Assembly: GCA_004380135.1 (NCBI GenBank)
Contig: QXCR01000035.1
Coordinates: forward strand, 1 to 64,000
Origin: Stemphylium vesicarium
Taxonomy: Eukaryota > Ascomycota > Dothideomycetes > Pleosporales > Pleosporaceae
Direction: 5' to 3'
Length of the DNA: 64,000 bases
Shown here: in pieces, positions 1 to 9,969 of the stretch
Position numbering within the stretch: position 1 is the stretch's first letter
Layout of the letters: every line of letters starts with the position of its first letter
Program-made: the position numbers and the translations under genes
Notes under the pieces: generated by a model
What the model was told of the DNA's origin: nothing
Seen by the model: only the letters and a program-made list of their open reading frames with translations
Database searches by the model: none

Positions 1-1665
1 CATCCCAACCATCCCTAGGGAATGGGATGGACAGGATGGCAACAGACTCAGCGAGGAGGATATAAGGATGGAAAGGTTTCATTATTTCTCTCGTTGTGGT
101 CAACTCTCATAGTTACATCTCTTACCCAGATTGCCAACTAGTTATTCTATCGTTCATATAGAATTGAATTGTCTTTACCCGAATACCTACTATCCCACTT
201 AGTCGCCAGACAACTCTACGGGCCTTCCGCCATACAATACCTCGCCTGCCTTAGTACGGACCAGGAACAGAGAAGTATCGCCGAACCCCGTATAACATAC
301 TATCCTGCACCATGATCAGTAGTTCACTGATCATACGTACCTTTTGGTTGCATGGCGTAGTGGTGCAGGACTGCGTCCTGACACTTGATATTATAATACT
401 AGAGATGAATAGAGAAATAATAGTAGAGTCCTAGTAAGTAGCTTGAAGTTCTAACTTCTAGAAGATGATGTTATTAGTGCGGCTACGCGTTCTGACATGT
501 ACACCGCGCAGCCTATGCGATTTCTGCATCGCGCTGGACTATAGCGGAGATACTACGATAATCTGACCAAATATCGTTTTTGCTGAAAGCTCACTTAAGC
601 CCATTTTCAACTTTAGCCAGAAGCACACTACATACATATAGTCCCACTGAAGAATCTTAGAGAATGCCTTCTGGCTCATGCGTGCTCCGCCCGACTTGAG
701 AGACAGTGTAGCCACGTCAAAGCAGGCACCTCTTGCATCCGAATCCTGAACGCAGAGTGGATACAGAGTCTTAACGCTCATGTCACAGTATATCCCTTCG
801 GATATAGAAGTGATGTCAGGGCAGTAAGAGCGATTCGCGTCGCACGGACTCGTTGCAGTATGCTGGGGGTCGGAACTGGCGACAAGGCGCGTGTCATTTC
901 AATCGCTGCAAGCAGCATCGTATTCTACTTGAGTAGTGCTCAAACTATAGTCAGTCCGGAAGTCGTAGGCGAGAAAGACTTCTCACCGAAGAAGGGTTTT
1001 TTTTCTTAGAGTGCGTTGGATGATGTCAAGATTCCTTCCCACCTTCTGGAAGTAGAATGCTGCCATCGCGGACAATACTCGTTTCATTAACCTAGGGATA
1101 TAAACTATGGATCAAGTATACGGCCACCCGTCAGCTCTTAGATTAGTTGTTAGAGGTCGGCCGCAACTATTTCATGCCCAGGTGTTTTCACAACAACACC
1201 TACCTATGTAGACCGACAGAAGGCGGAATCGATCGTCGCATTTAGACTCTTACCTTCAGGCCTGAACAGCTATCTGGAAAGACCTGAGAAGAGGAGCTGT
1301 AGTGAAACTCGTGCTGTTACCCAAAGACTCAAGGTAGAATCGGATTTGAAGAACGTGTATCCATGCTGGCCGCCTAGAATACAAGATTCCAGCCGGGACC
1401 CGAAGAACCCTACTCTTGCATAGTTGGTATAACTAGACTGGGGATCGTGTGGGAGCCAAGAACGGGTAAACGGATCCCTCGGCGGGGCAGACCGCTAGAT
1501 TGTCGCCCTAGAAATGCTCGGCGGTGTTTCTTTGGGCCTGGATATGACGCACTTGTCACACCTTCGGTACAGGTTGAACTGGGTGAGTATAGTACTGTAG
1601 TCAAAGCTCGTGTGCTATTCTGCGTACCCCAAGCAAACTCACGACTTCTCTTTCAGGTCGACAAC
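1..1665. other. Gene-poor left flank
   Basis: I see no supportable gene here. Open frames are short, such as a minus-strand frame at 539-781 without recognisable domains. The segment holds a nested inverted repeat at 303-370, described separately, and a likely 5' leader intron of the next gene: a GTGAGT donor near 1582 and a TTTCAG acceptor ending at 1656, just before the ATG at 1666. The patchy composition suggests decayed mobile DNA, but no terminal repeats could be paired. Confidence 0.5.
303..370. repeat. Nested inverted repeat (hairpin-forming)
   Basis: A perfect 10-bp outer inverted repeat (TCCTGCACCA at 303-312, TGGTGCAGGA at 361-370) encloses a perfect 8-bp inner one (TGATCAGT at 313-320, ACTGATCA at 326-333). 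The inner left arm abuts the outer left arm. TGGCGTAGTGG at 353-363 also resembles a pol III A box. Possible origins are a tRNA-derived SINE fragment or a retroelement border; neither is proven. Confidence 0.5.
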
Positions 1666-2699
1666 ATGCCTACTTTCATCTCGACCCTGTTTGCTGCATC
1701 CATAGGTTGCGCAGCAGCCCAATACGTCAACAACAACACGATCGGATCGTGTGCTGATGTAGACTGCCCATCTCGAGGGGACTCGACCACTTTATCTGAG
1801 TGCCAAGTGACCAATCGCACGTACGGCCTCATCGGCTTGCAATCGATGTCCTCGGCCATCACAGAGGAGGAAGCAAATCTGACGTGGACTGTCGGAACAC
1901 ATGTCTACGACAACATAGACGGAGACAGCAACACCCGCAAGATGGAGAAAGACTTCTACCTGGGAACGCCTCCTTCTCTTGGTCTCAGCAGCGATGATCT
2001 CCCTCACGCAGGGTGTGCCATCTTCTTGTATAGCAACGAGCTTACGAAACCGCGAGACAACCAAAGCAGCTGTGCCGATACCATCGGGATTGACTGCATG
2101 AATTCTCTTGTTATGAACGTCACAGTATACCTATCCGATGGTTCACAGAATGGCACCGCATCTACAAAGGAGACCTGTCAGCGCGTGCAAGAGGAGCTCA
2201 ACAAGAATTTCCCGAGCAGCTGTTCCAACCTGCCCAGACAGGAGTCATGGAACGGAATTGAAGCTGTTGGTAAGTTGTTTGCTATATCGAAGCCACTCGC
2301 ATTTTATTCGCGATTTGGTCTAACGCCAATACAGCACTTACCGGTGATGGTGCGCCAAAGCCACCACCTAAATCCATGAACCAGAGTTCGACATGCCATC
2401 CGACTCTGCCCAAATCCAACGACCTGAGCTTTGTATTTGGCTACAACGAGACTGGAACAGTGCAGAGTGAATCCACGTACTCTTTGTTCTATTCTGTCAA
2501 CGTTATTTTGACAATGTTCTGGTCCCCAGATACTACTGTGCCAGCTGCACTAGATGTACCCGAGTCTCGCCTTACTTGTATCTGGCCTGTAGACTTGAAC
2601 GACGAACAGTTGGAAATCGAAGAGCCTAGCACTGCTATCCATTCCAAGAAGATTAGTCTGGTTGTTGGTTTCCTTGCTCTTGTCGTATACCTTCTATAG
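1666..2699 (+). CDS. Secreted Cys-rich, probably GPI-anchored protein
   Basis: Two exons, 1666-2269 and 2335-2699, joined by a 65-bp intron with GTAAGT donor, CTAAC branch site and ACAG acceptor; the join keeps the frame. The protein starts with a signal peptide (MPTFISTLFAASIGCAAAQ). The mature part has about ten cysteines and about eight N-X-S/T sequons, and the chain ends in a hydrophobic tail after a basic pair (KKISLVVGFLALVVYLL), the usual layout of a GPI-attachment signal. I do not recognise the domain. It should sit at the plasma membrane or cell wall and may be an adhesin-like or effector-like surface protein; that role is inference. The ATG at 1666 is chosen because it gives the signal peptide; the open frame extends upstream without one. 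Confidence 0.75.
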
Positions 2700-2788
2700 A
2701 TAATGGGAGTAGACTATTTTTATCGCATGGCTCCAACGTCGCAGGAATGCAGCCCACGACAACGTCTGGGGTTAGATGACGTTCCGAG

Positions 2789-2916
2789 CAGACTTGCCAT
2801 CAAGCAAGCCAATCAAGCCGATCTAACTACATTCAGTAACATCTTAACCTATGCGGATTAGTCGATTACCACATTCAGTTAGACCGGCTTGATTGGCTTG
2901 CTTGTTGGCAAGTCTG
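2789..2916. mobile_element. MITE, 128 bp, hAT-like, with 8-bp target duplication
   Basis: Terminal inverted repeats of 40 bp (2789-2828 and 2877-2916) match at 38 of 40 positions, begin CAGACTTGCC and end GGCAAGTCTG. They surround a 48-bp core without coding capacity. The element is flanked exactly by a perfect 8-bp direct repeat GTTCCGAG (2781-2788 and 2917-2924), as expected for a target-site duplication. An 8-bp duplication and CAG...CTG ends fit non-autonomous hAT-type elements; the superfamily assignment is inference. The intact duplication and nearly identical arms suggest a fairly recent insertion. Confidence 0.85.
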
Positions 2917-3299
2917 GTTCCGAGATGACGAGTCGTAACAACATGACCAAGTTGCGGGATCGTTTCGTACAGCGGGGAAGGAGGGTTATGGGGGCGCGCG
3001 TAGCTTCCATAGTAGATAAAAGCGTAAAAGCACCATGGCATACGTACCCCGCCGTCTCCCATCTGCGCGCACTCGTAACCCGTTGCCAGCACGTGTCCCG
3101 AGGTCGTTAGCCGGAGTCTGCAGGAAGTCGTATCGCGATTACTAATGGGAGCAATAGCATGATTGCAGGCGATGAGTTCATGTGTTTGATGGAGCATACG
3201 TTAGCTGTTTGTGCAGCGTGCGGTTGTAGGGAGTAAGCCATTTGCAGCACGCGCACCGGGTCCGCAACACAAGAGGCCGGCGACAACCTAAGCCGTTGC

Positions 3300-3500
3300 C
3301 GCTAAGTATGCAGAATAATGAATTTATCTACTAGATAGCTAAGTCATACTTTAAACTAGTATTAAAGAATAATTATTATTACTTGGTTTATGAACTATAG
3401 CTCGTAGCGCGTATAAAAACGTTAAGGAGTATCTATACTTAGTTCTGAGAAAAATTTCGATTTAGAAAATTACCCCTAGTAGACCAATAATTATGCCTCT
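3300..3500. other. AT-rich relic segment
   Basis: A stretch rich in TA, TTA and TAATA words with no open frame, sharply different from the GC-richer flanks. Such islands in Pezizomycotina are often old repeats mutated by repeat-induced point mutation (C to T changes). The origin cannot be shown without aligning copies. Confidence 0.35.
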
Positions 3501-4700
3501 ACATAGCAGAGCATGGCTAGACGGTACAAAGGTCCAGTCGCGCATTCACGTGATGACTTGTTGATGCTGCACACCTTCAGGGCTGAGTCTTGCCGGACAT
3601 CCATGCTTGGTCACGTGTTGCACAACCATCGTGGCCGGCCACACGGGCCCACACTCATTGTGAGCATCAACGTCCACTAGCTTCCCGCAAGTGCCGCCAG
3701 AGGTAGTGTAGGGCGAACCATAGGGCTATTCCAACATTGTGCCTATATGACGCTGAGCACTAAATTCCAATGCTGATCTCTCGGAAGGGCATCGGGGCGC
3801 AGCAGGGCAAGGCGAGAGGGCGCGACCGCAAAGGCCGCGCAGACTTCCCAGTTTCGCACACGGGCGCAATGACGGCAAAGACTGTCATCCCTTTTGCGGA
3901 TGAAACCCTGGCTCGCAGCTGGACGGAAGGTTTCAAGACAACATCCGCAGCACCCACCACCTTGCATCGTCTGTACCTGCATCGCTGAGGAGGCGGGCCG
4001 ACCGATCTAGACCTAGCGTGGACTGGGCAGGGTGGCTCGCCGCAACATGACAGCGTGTTTAACGAGCCACATCCGAGACTCTCGTGACCTTGTGTGGCCA
4101 GCGCATGCGGCTCCGGAACCCCGGTGGATCGCGAATGGCATGAGACGCGACGACGCGCTGGCCTTATGACGGCATAATGGCTGTGCGGCGAAGCACGCAG
4201 AAGGCGTCTAGAAACAGCTCGCGACAGGATGTTGCTGGGCCATTTGTGTCGTGGCCCATGACTCCACCGGGAGCTGCGAGCCAATAGGCAGAGTGAAGCA
4301 ACGAATGGCTCCCCCCAAGTCAGCTTCTAGCCCCCTAGAACCTTCCTCACAGACGCGCGACAGCTTATGTTATCAGGCACGGATGCCAGTCTTGTCGACG
4401 ACCCTTTGAGACACCGGGTCCATGAGGCGCATCCACGATTGGCTGTTTCACGACCAAGAGTGGGGTTGGCAGCTCTGTCTCGTCCCATCCCCTTTCAGTC
4501 ACCGTCCAAGAGTCATCCCAGAGAAAGCAATGTGCAATTGCTTCACTTCGCGCGAGCTGTGCTTCGACATTCGTGCCGAAAGGGCCACGTACTTGCTGGG
4601 TGCCCTTCTGGCCCGTTCGTTGCCCCGTGGATCATGGAGGACACGGCCAGGGTAGACGTCAGTACATGGAGAGGCTGAAGGACCATGACTTTAGAAGTTA

Positions 4701-4710
4701 AATATATATG
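4701..4710 (+). promoter_or_regulatory. Candidate TATA element
   Basis: AATATATATG lies about 180 bp upstream of the ATG at 4888 and is followed by a CT/CA-rich, ATG-free leader typical of filamentous ascomycete promoters. Confidence 0.35.
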
Positions 4711-4887
4711 TCCCAACTATCGGTCCACTGTCACAACTACTGACACTTCCGTTGCACCGCTACTCTACAAAACCGCCTTTGTGAATCTTAAAGTCTCAGA
4801 CAAAGTCTCACTGTTACCCACACTTAAGTCCCCCTCAACCTGAACACCGCCCCATCGATACCTTCTATCACAACATATTCCGACAAC

Positions 4888-5028
4888 ATGGCTCTCGTTA
4901 TGAATAAACCCAAGATGCCCGAGAATGGTACGCCTGGTGATGGTGGCAGTAAGTCAGCCCAATCAAAAGTAATCAAGTTCCATCGCTGACCTGAAACAGG
5001 AAAACCAATGCCCTATTCGGAAAAATGA
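4888..5028 (+). CDS. Possible micro-gene, 29 codons
   Basis: The ATG at 4888 is followed by a short frame (MALVMNKPKMPENGTPGDGG), then a well-formed 51-bp intron at 4949-4999 with GTAAGT donor, CTGAC branch site and ACAG acceptor. Splicing to 5000 gives nine more residues and a TGA at 5026-5028. The TATA-like element, pyrimidine-rich leader and good splice signals argue for transcription. The product is very short and has no known domain. A different acceptor or a missed exon could give a longer protein, and it may instead be a non-coding transcript. Confidence 0.3.
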
Positions 5029-5258
5029 ATGGATGGTTGCGCCCATTCGACCAATCAACCACACCAAGCCCTCTGCATCTCCTCAGGCGCACCATACGTT
5101 TTGTCTCGGAGACCGATCTCGCATTCCACACCACGACCTACATCTGCTTTCTCGCATGTTGCAGTGCAACAATGTCGCAACAGTTTCGCTACCCGGCAAT
5201 CGCTCCCCTGGCCCCATCTCACCGCGCTAGCTGGCCGTCCAGGATGCGCAATCGATGA

Positions 5259-6042
5259 GAGCCGACACCGAGGCGCAGCACCGTATCGACCAATTCGGAG
5301 AATGCTGCCACGGGCTGTGTTTCGTCCGGTGACAGAGGCTAGCATTGGAGTCATCGAATCTCAGTGCAAGGCATTTTGGAGGACTTGGGGCCATTACTTA
5401 TCGACGAGCCCGTTTTCCGGGAATGCCTTGAGTGCGCCGTGGGTGCAAGGCTCTGTGGCTCGTGTGCGGCTGTGCAGCGCGCATGTGGTCACGACTTTCA
5501 CCAGCCCTAGGCAGCGAACGTCGGTTCGCCATTCACAGGCCCCACCGGCCGCCCTTCTGCCTGCAAACTATTGCCTTAGTCCACGATATGCCTCAACACC
5601 GTGGCTTTGCGCAAGAAGGGCGGTAAACTAAAGTAGTCACCCCGAGTCCTCTAGTCTTCCAGAAGGACGCTAGAAGCCAAGGCAGCCTGATCGTAGCCTT
5701 GTTCGTCAGGTCGCACCCAATGAGCGTACAGGGCATTGGCTCAAGGCGCAGTCCCATCGTCGCTTTCACCTGGGGTTGAATCACCGGAACGGACTCATCT
5801 CTACCTCTCTGCGTCACAGCCTGGAGAAGGCAACTATCGCCTGGTACTTGGGGGAGCTGAGGCTCAACGGCAGGCCTCAGGATAGATACTTATATATTTC
5901 TACTCTTCTCAAGTGTACTACATATTCATCACAATACAACCTTCAAGTCTGCCTACATATCAATTACTTGCCATAGCCCTCAAGCCATCAGCCACTTGTC
6001 AATTGACACCCATACTTGAACACATACCACCACACCACCACG
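5259..6042. other. Spacer and promoter of the 6043 gene
   Basis: No gene is supportable; overlapping plus-strand frames at 5029-5631 look like chance. The last 150 bp form a promoter: TATATATTTC at 5891-5900, then an A/C-rich leader into the ATG at 6043. Confidence 0.4.
5891..5900 (+). promoter_or_regulatory. Candidate TATA element of the 6043 gene
   Basis: TATATATTTC lies about 145 bp ahead of the ATG at 6043, followed by CT-rich then CA-rich leader DNA with no intervening ATG in good context. Confidence 0.4.
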
Positions 6043-6431
6043 ATGCGTCTCTCCAACCAAAGCATCTTCCTTGCCTACGGCGACCCCCAACCTCGCGACG
6101 GAGGAGCACCAAACCCAAGCGCACGATCAACACTGTCGTCGTCAATGCTGTTCTCAATGGCTGGCGACGGCCCTCAACCTCGCGACGGAGGCTAATTAAC
6201 CATATACCAATCTCAGTAGGTCTAACATTCTATTCTCTCATGATCTTGACTAACGCAGAGCAGACCATATCTCCGGTGCTTCATACACCTGGACGCTCCG
6301 ACCCCATCACCCTCTCAACCATCTTTGAGCGGCGTCGGATCAGCATGACGGACTCTCACACCAACAACTCCTCACGCACCCTTCTCGGCTTCGGCTCTGT
6401 ACCACCATCGCGCGCGTCCCTTTCTTCTTGA
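6043..6431 (+). CDS. Small hydrophilic protein with internal repeat, GC-AG intron
   Basis: Best model: exon 1 6043-6190 and exon 2 6259-6431, 106 residues. The unspliced frame stops at TAA 6193-6195. A GC donor at 6191, a perfect TGACTAAC branch site and a CGCAG acceptor ending at 6258 remove the stop and join two frames in phase (GDGEQTISPV). The first exon carries the heptad PQPRDGG twice, encoded by an exact 17-bp DNA repeat (6088-6104 and 6175-6191), the second copy spanning the donor. The C-terminal half has an RRRIS phosphosite-like motif and a Ser-rich end. There is no signal peptide, transmembrane segment or known domain. It may be a stress- or development-linked disordered protein, but no function can be assigned. 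If the GC donor is not used, a 50-residue peptide ending at 6195 would result. Confidence 0.5.
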
Positions 6432-7650
6432 ACATTCCGACTTCGACACCGACCTGTTATACTACCCTGTACACTTGTTTGCATCTTTGGCGCTTGGGCT
6501 TTTGTTGGGTTCTTTTTTGGTAGCGATGATCTGATGGCATGTATGGGCATTTGGTGCAATTTCTTCCAAGGCATATAGACGGCGTTATTATAGAGGGGCG
6601 GGCGACCGCGTAGCATGGGACCAGGCTTTACCAACATCCAGTCGCTTGATTGGCAATCTCATGAAGCTTGGTTCCCCTTTGTACCTTACAGGATTCGGCA
6701 TTATAGACTAAACCCTCAGAGGGAGTTTAGCACACAGCTACAACAATACAAGACATTGAAGCTTGAAACGCGCGACTGTATGCGAAATTGAAACAATAGA
6801 CTTTGACAAGAAAAGAAGTGTGATTGTAGAAAAAAGCCAAGTGTAAGTTGTGGTTGCGCGATGCAGCTGCTGAGTCTTGAGGGTCGAGAGGGGAGCAATG
6901 GTAGCTTTCGCTCGTCTTGTTCCTACTACCCCACGCTCCAGGGCTGCCGCCTACAGCCTTGGCATAGATAATGGCATTACATGCACCCAGACGCTTGCTT
7001 CTTCCCTCCGTGGAAATGGACGGCGATTGTGCCAGTGGATGCGTCGCCATCAAGCCCCCGATCGATTCCAAATTATCTGCCACAAAACAAACATTCCCTC
7101 CTTCACACCAACTTGAATCCCTCTCGCTTGATCCGCAAAAAGATGTTCTCACACCATAGCGCCCGGTTTGTAGACCCCGCCCCATGGAACTAAAATTTAG
7201 TCACAGAAACCCAAAAGCAGAGTCACGCACGCGCACATGATGGAGTTTTTACGGCTCACAGGGCATAGTGCTGCCAAGTCAAGCGAACTGAGCACCATCG
7301 GCGCGTTCGTGGCCAGACGCGAGTAGCCTACTGGTGCCAATGACGATGGCGGTTCAAGAAAGGGACGATTTCCCTGGCGCAAAACGGATCATGGCCCTTG
7401 AAAGTCTTGACTTTTGCGCCCGACTTGCTGCTCGCGAAAGAGCCAAGAGCACTGTCAATATAAGAAGCGTTGTGTGACTGCGATCGCGTCATCACTTGGG
7501 TTTTTGTTGAATTCCTTTTCCTTCCTCGATTCGCTACCAAGTGACCATCGCGACGTGACGATCCTTTGCGCAACCGGATACCACTGCTACAAGCTCAGCT
7601 TTGCGACACTCTCGCTCTACAAGGCGTTTTTGGACACACAATTTTCAAAA
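6432..7650. other. Spacer between 6043 and 7651 genes
   Basis: No supportable gene. Short overlapping frames on both strands at 6700-7570 have no domains. The final part is the presumed promoter and leader of the DUF3602 gene. Confidence 0.45.
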
Positions 7651-8264
7651 ATGACTACTCGACCGACCGATTACCAGCGCGTGGCCTCACACGGGCGCGG
7701 AGGTGCTGGTAAGTTTCTCGCCTTCTTAATTTTCTGGCCCCAATCTTGCAGCCTTAGCTTGGTGGAGCCTAAAGGCTTTCGCAGCGCATTCAATGGCGAA
7801 GATGCCCTGAGCTGTATTGAGTGGTTAAGCTTCGTCGCATACCAATTGCTGGCTGCAACATTAAGGCATTCTTGTTGGCCGTACTGACTCTACCAGGCAA
7901 CATTACGAAAGATGATCCTACAAACTACCCGAAGCCAGAGGATCTCGTCACCCCAACGCTCAAATCAAACACATATACCACTGGCAGGGGCGGAACCGGC
8001 AACATGGCACGTAACGACCCCGAGCGTCCTGACCTCGCGCGCGCCGCTCAAGACGTTGAGAGCGCCCCGCAGGCAGAGACCGTGGGCCCCAAACACTACG
8101 GTCGAGGAGGCGCAGCCAACATCATCGCCGATAAACCATCCACACAACGCGAGAGCGTAGAGGCTAAGCGCGACAGCGAGGAAGCCAAGCGCGACGAGAA
8201 TGGTGCTGGAAAGGGACTGCTTGGCAAGGGCAAAGACCTGCTGAACAAGCTGGGCAAGAAATGA
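7651..8264 (+). CDS. DUF3602 protein (Par32-like, GRGGAGN repeats)
   Basis: Two exons, 7651-7708 and 7897-8264, separated by a 188-bp intron (GTAAGT ... TACCAG); 141 residues. The intron interrupts the first signature motif GRGGAGN. The motif recurs as GRGGTGN and GRGGAAN, the hallmark of DUF3602. The C-terminus is Lys/Glu-rich and ends GKGLLGKGKDLLNKLGKK, a likely amphipathic basic helix. The yeast family member Par32/Amu1 binds and inhibits Mep ammonium transporters when phosphorylation changes, so a cytosolic regulatory role in nitrogen response is possible; that is inference from family. The protein is short and probably disordered outside the motifs. Model confidence is high because both splice sites are good and the motif is restored across the junction. 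Confidence 0.85.
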
Positions 8265-8668
8265 GCTCGGTCAGACGTCGCGGTCAGCACAATTGTGCGC
8301 ACCACGAGCGCATGGCTCTCGTGGCTTCACAAGCCGGTCTAGAGCCATTGATGCGGCCTTTGGTTTCCTTTTGCAGTCGATGATATCCCCGGGAATTGTA
8401 CTAGTCTTGGTAATGGGCGGGTAGGAGGAGTTTGTTGGTATTTGTCCGAATGATCTGCAAGTTGGCCTCACTTGCGCAAAAACGTGGTCAATAGCTGAAC
8501 ATGTTCTGTTCTATTTCCGATTATGTACGAGCGGATGCTTTCCGGTCCGGATAGGTATAGTTACTTTTCAGTTCGAGGATCCACTTGTTATTCGTAAACG
8601 TATAGTATTGCGTCAAAGATGCTATTTTTGAACTGCAAATGACACTGATCACCTTTTGAGACGTTCCC

Positions 8669-8693
8669 TCGCCAGCCCTGTAGGGGCTGGCGA
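8669..8693. repeat. Perfect 10-bp hairpin
   Basis: TCGCCAGCCC (8669-8678) and GGGCTGGCGA (8684-8693) are exact reverse complements around a 5-nt loop, about 400 bp beyond the DUF3602 stop codon. It is too far for a typical 3' UTR structure, and its role is unknown. Confidence 0.5.
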
Positions 8694-9874
8694 AGTGTAG
8701 ATCTATTGTAGGCATTGTCCGGCAACACGAAGCATGCGTGTACCCTACGCAATGCTCGTCTCTCACAATAATAATAATAGAAACGTTACACTCGGAGGTC
8801 TTTTTTCTCCCAAGCTTATTCATCACACTACCTGCCCTGCATTATCCGCACATCGCAAAATTCTTTAATAGGACTACGGCGAAGATTTCTACGACAGTGA
8901 TGAATTCAGGGTTCTCGGCATCGGGTAAGCGCGATGCGGAGGAGTTTACGACGCCTATCCACTGTGGGGCATTGAATCCCATCACAGCTACATACATCTT
9001 CAGCCCAGCAAGCACAGCATTAGTTGCTAACATGTCCGTCTAAAATGCTCTGCTGCATAACATGCATGCGAATATTACAGCTAATACAGAGACGAATTAC
9101 CGAGTGGCAGCCCAGATACCGACCTCGGCTTTCACGATTCTTAGGCCAATGCCTGCAGTCATGGTATGAGAACAATGCCATCAAGTCGCGCTCAACTCCG
9201 CTGCCCGACAGTCTGGTAGACCTTTCGCATGTTTCGTCATTCTCTAATCATCACCTGGTAGGATCTGCCGTTTTGGAGCGTTGTTCGGCAAAGTGCCGTG
9301 GCTGCAGGTTGTGATGGTGGTGGTGTGTCAGCCCGAGGCATTTACAAACGACAATCCACAAGCCATGCAGAGACATTGTACAGTGCCAAAACAAGATTAT
9401 CATGAGGGCCAAAGACAAGGCATAGACCCTCTATATTACCCGCCAGTCTCCCAAAGGCTACCGCCGGATGCGAGTAGTTCGCATAGCGTCTTCTTCCAGC
9501 TTACCCACACACCATGCACCCCATCGGTCCTATACCAGCTCCAGACACACACTCCGCTCGTGCATTGCGATAATTAGCCCGGCGAGCCGCGGCGGGCTTG
9601 TCCATCATGCGCTCTTGTCCGACACAGGGAAATGGCCTGGAATCTTGGATTACGTCCCATCCACATGCGATACAACCATGCGCATGTGGTTGGCCTTTTG
9701 CCGTAGAACTTGCGTCTTGCTCCACGACGTGGTCAGCTGCCATTGGGACGAGGCATTAATTATGGCCTGCAGGATGCAAGATTTACATGAGCGTAGTAGT
9801 CGGTGAGAAGGATGGTGGTGGTGGTGATAGTGGGATGAGTGCGTAGGGTTACGGCACGTCCCGCTGCTCTGTGG

Positions 9875-9880
9875 TATATA
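9875..9880 (+). promoter_or_regulatory. Candidate TATA element of the oxygenase gene
   Basis: TATATA about 90 bp upstream of the ATG at 9970, in GTGGTATATACC context. Confidence 0.35.
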
Positions 9881-9969
9881 CCTTTACCATTCCCCGCAGT
9901 GCCTTGCCGTGTCGTACCAGAATATTTTCCGACCGTTGAAAGTACTCCAACGACCAATCGCTGACGAGC

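Larger units (their letters stand above)
2700..4887. other. Gene-poor interval with MITE and AT-rich relic
   Basis: No gene is supportable. It contains the 128-bp MITE at 2789-2916 and a strongly AT-rich stretch at about 3300-3500. GC-richer DNA at 3740-4680 gives several overlapping open frames on both strands with low-complexity Arg/Ser/Pro composition and no start context, which I read as chance. The last 200 bp look like a promoter and leader for the possible micro-gene at 4888. Confidence 0.5.
8265..9969. other. Long spacer upstream of the oxygenase
   Basis: No gene is supportable in 1.7 kb; frames on either strand are under 115 codons and lack domains. A perfect 10-bp hairpin lies at 8669-8693. 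A TATA-like TATATA at 9875-9880 sits about 90 bp ahead of the oxygenase ATG. Confidence 0.45.

Noticed and set aside
346..400. tRNA-like words (TGGCGTAGTGG and a CAGGAC/GTCCTG stem)
   Set aside because: The stem loop has only three bases, no T-arm with GGTTCRA follows at the right distance, and the acceptor ends do not pair.
3743..4284. Overlapping minus-strand frames of 79 and 174 codons
   Set aside because: Arg/Ser/Pro-rich chance frames in a GC-rich patch, without domains or splice signals.
5029..5631. 200-codon plus-strand frame
   Set aside because: Starts at an ATG that overlaps the micro-gene stop, composition is random, and several frames overlap it on the same strand.
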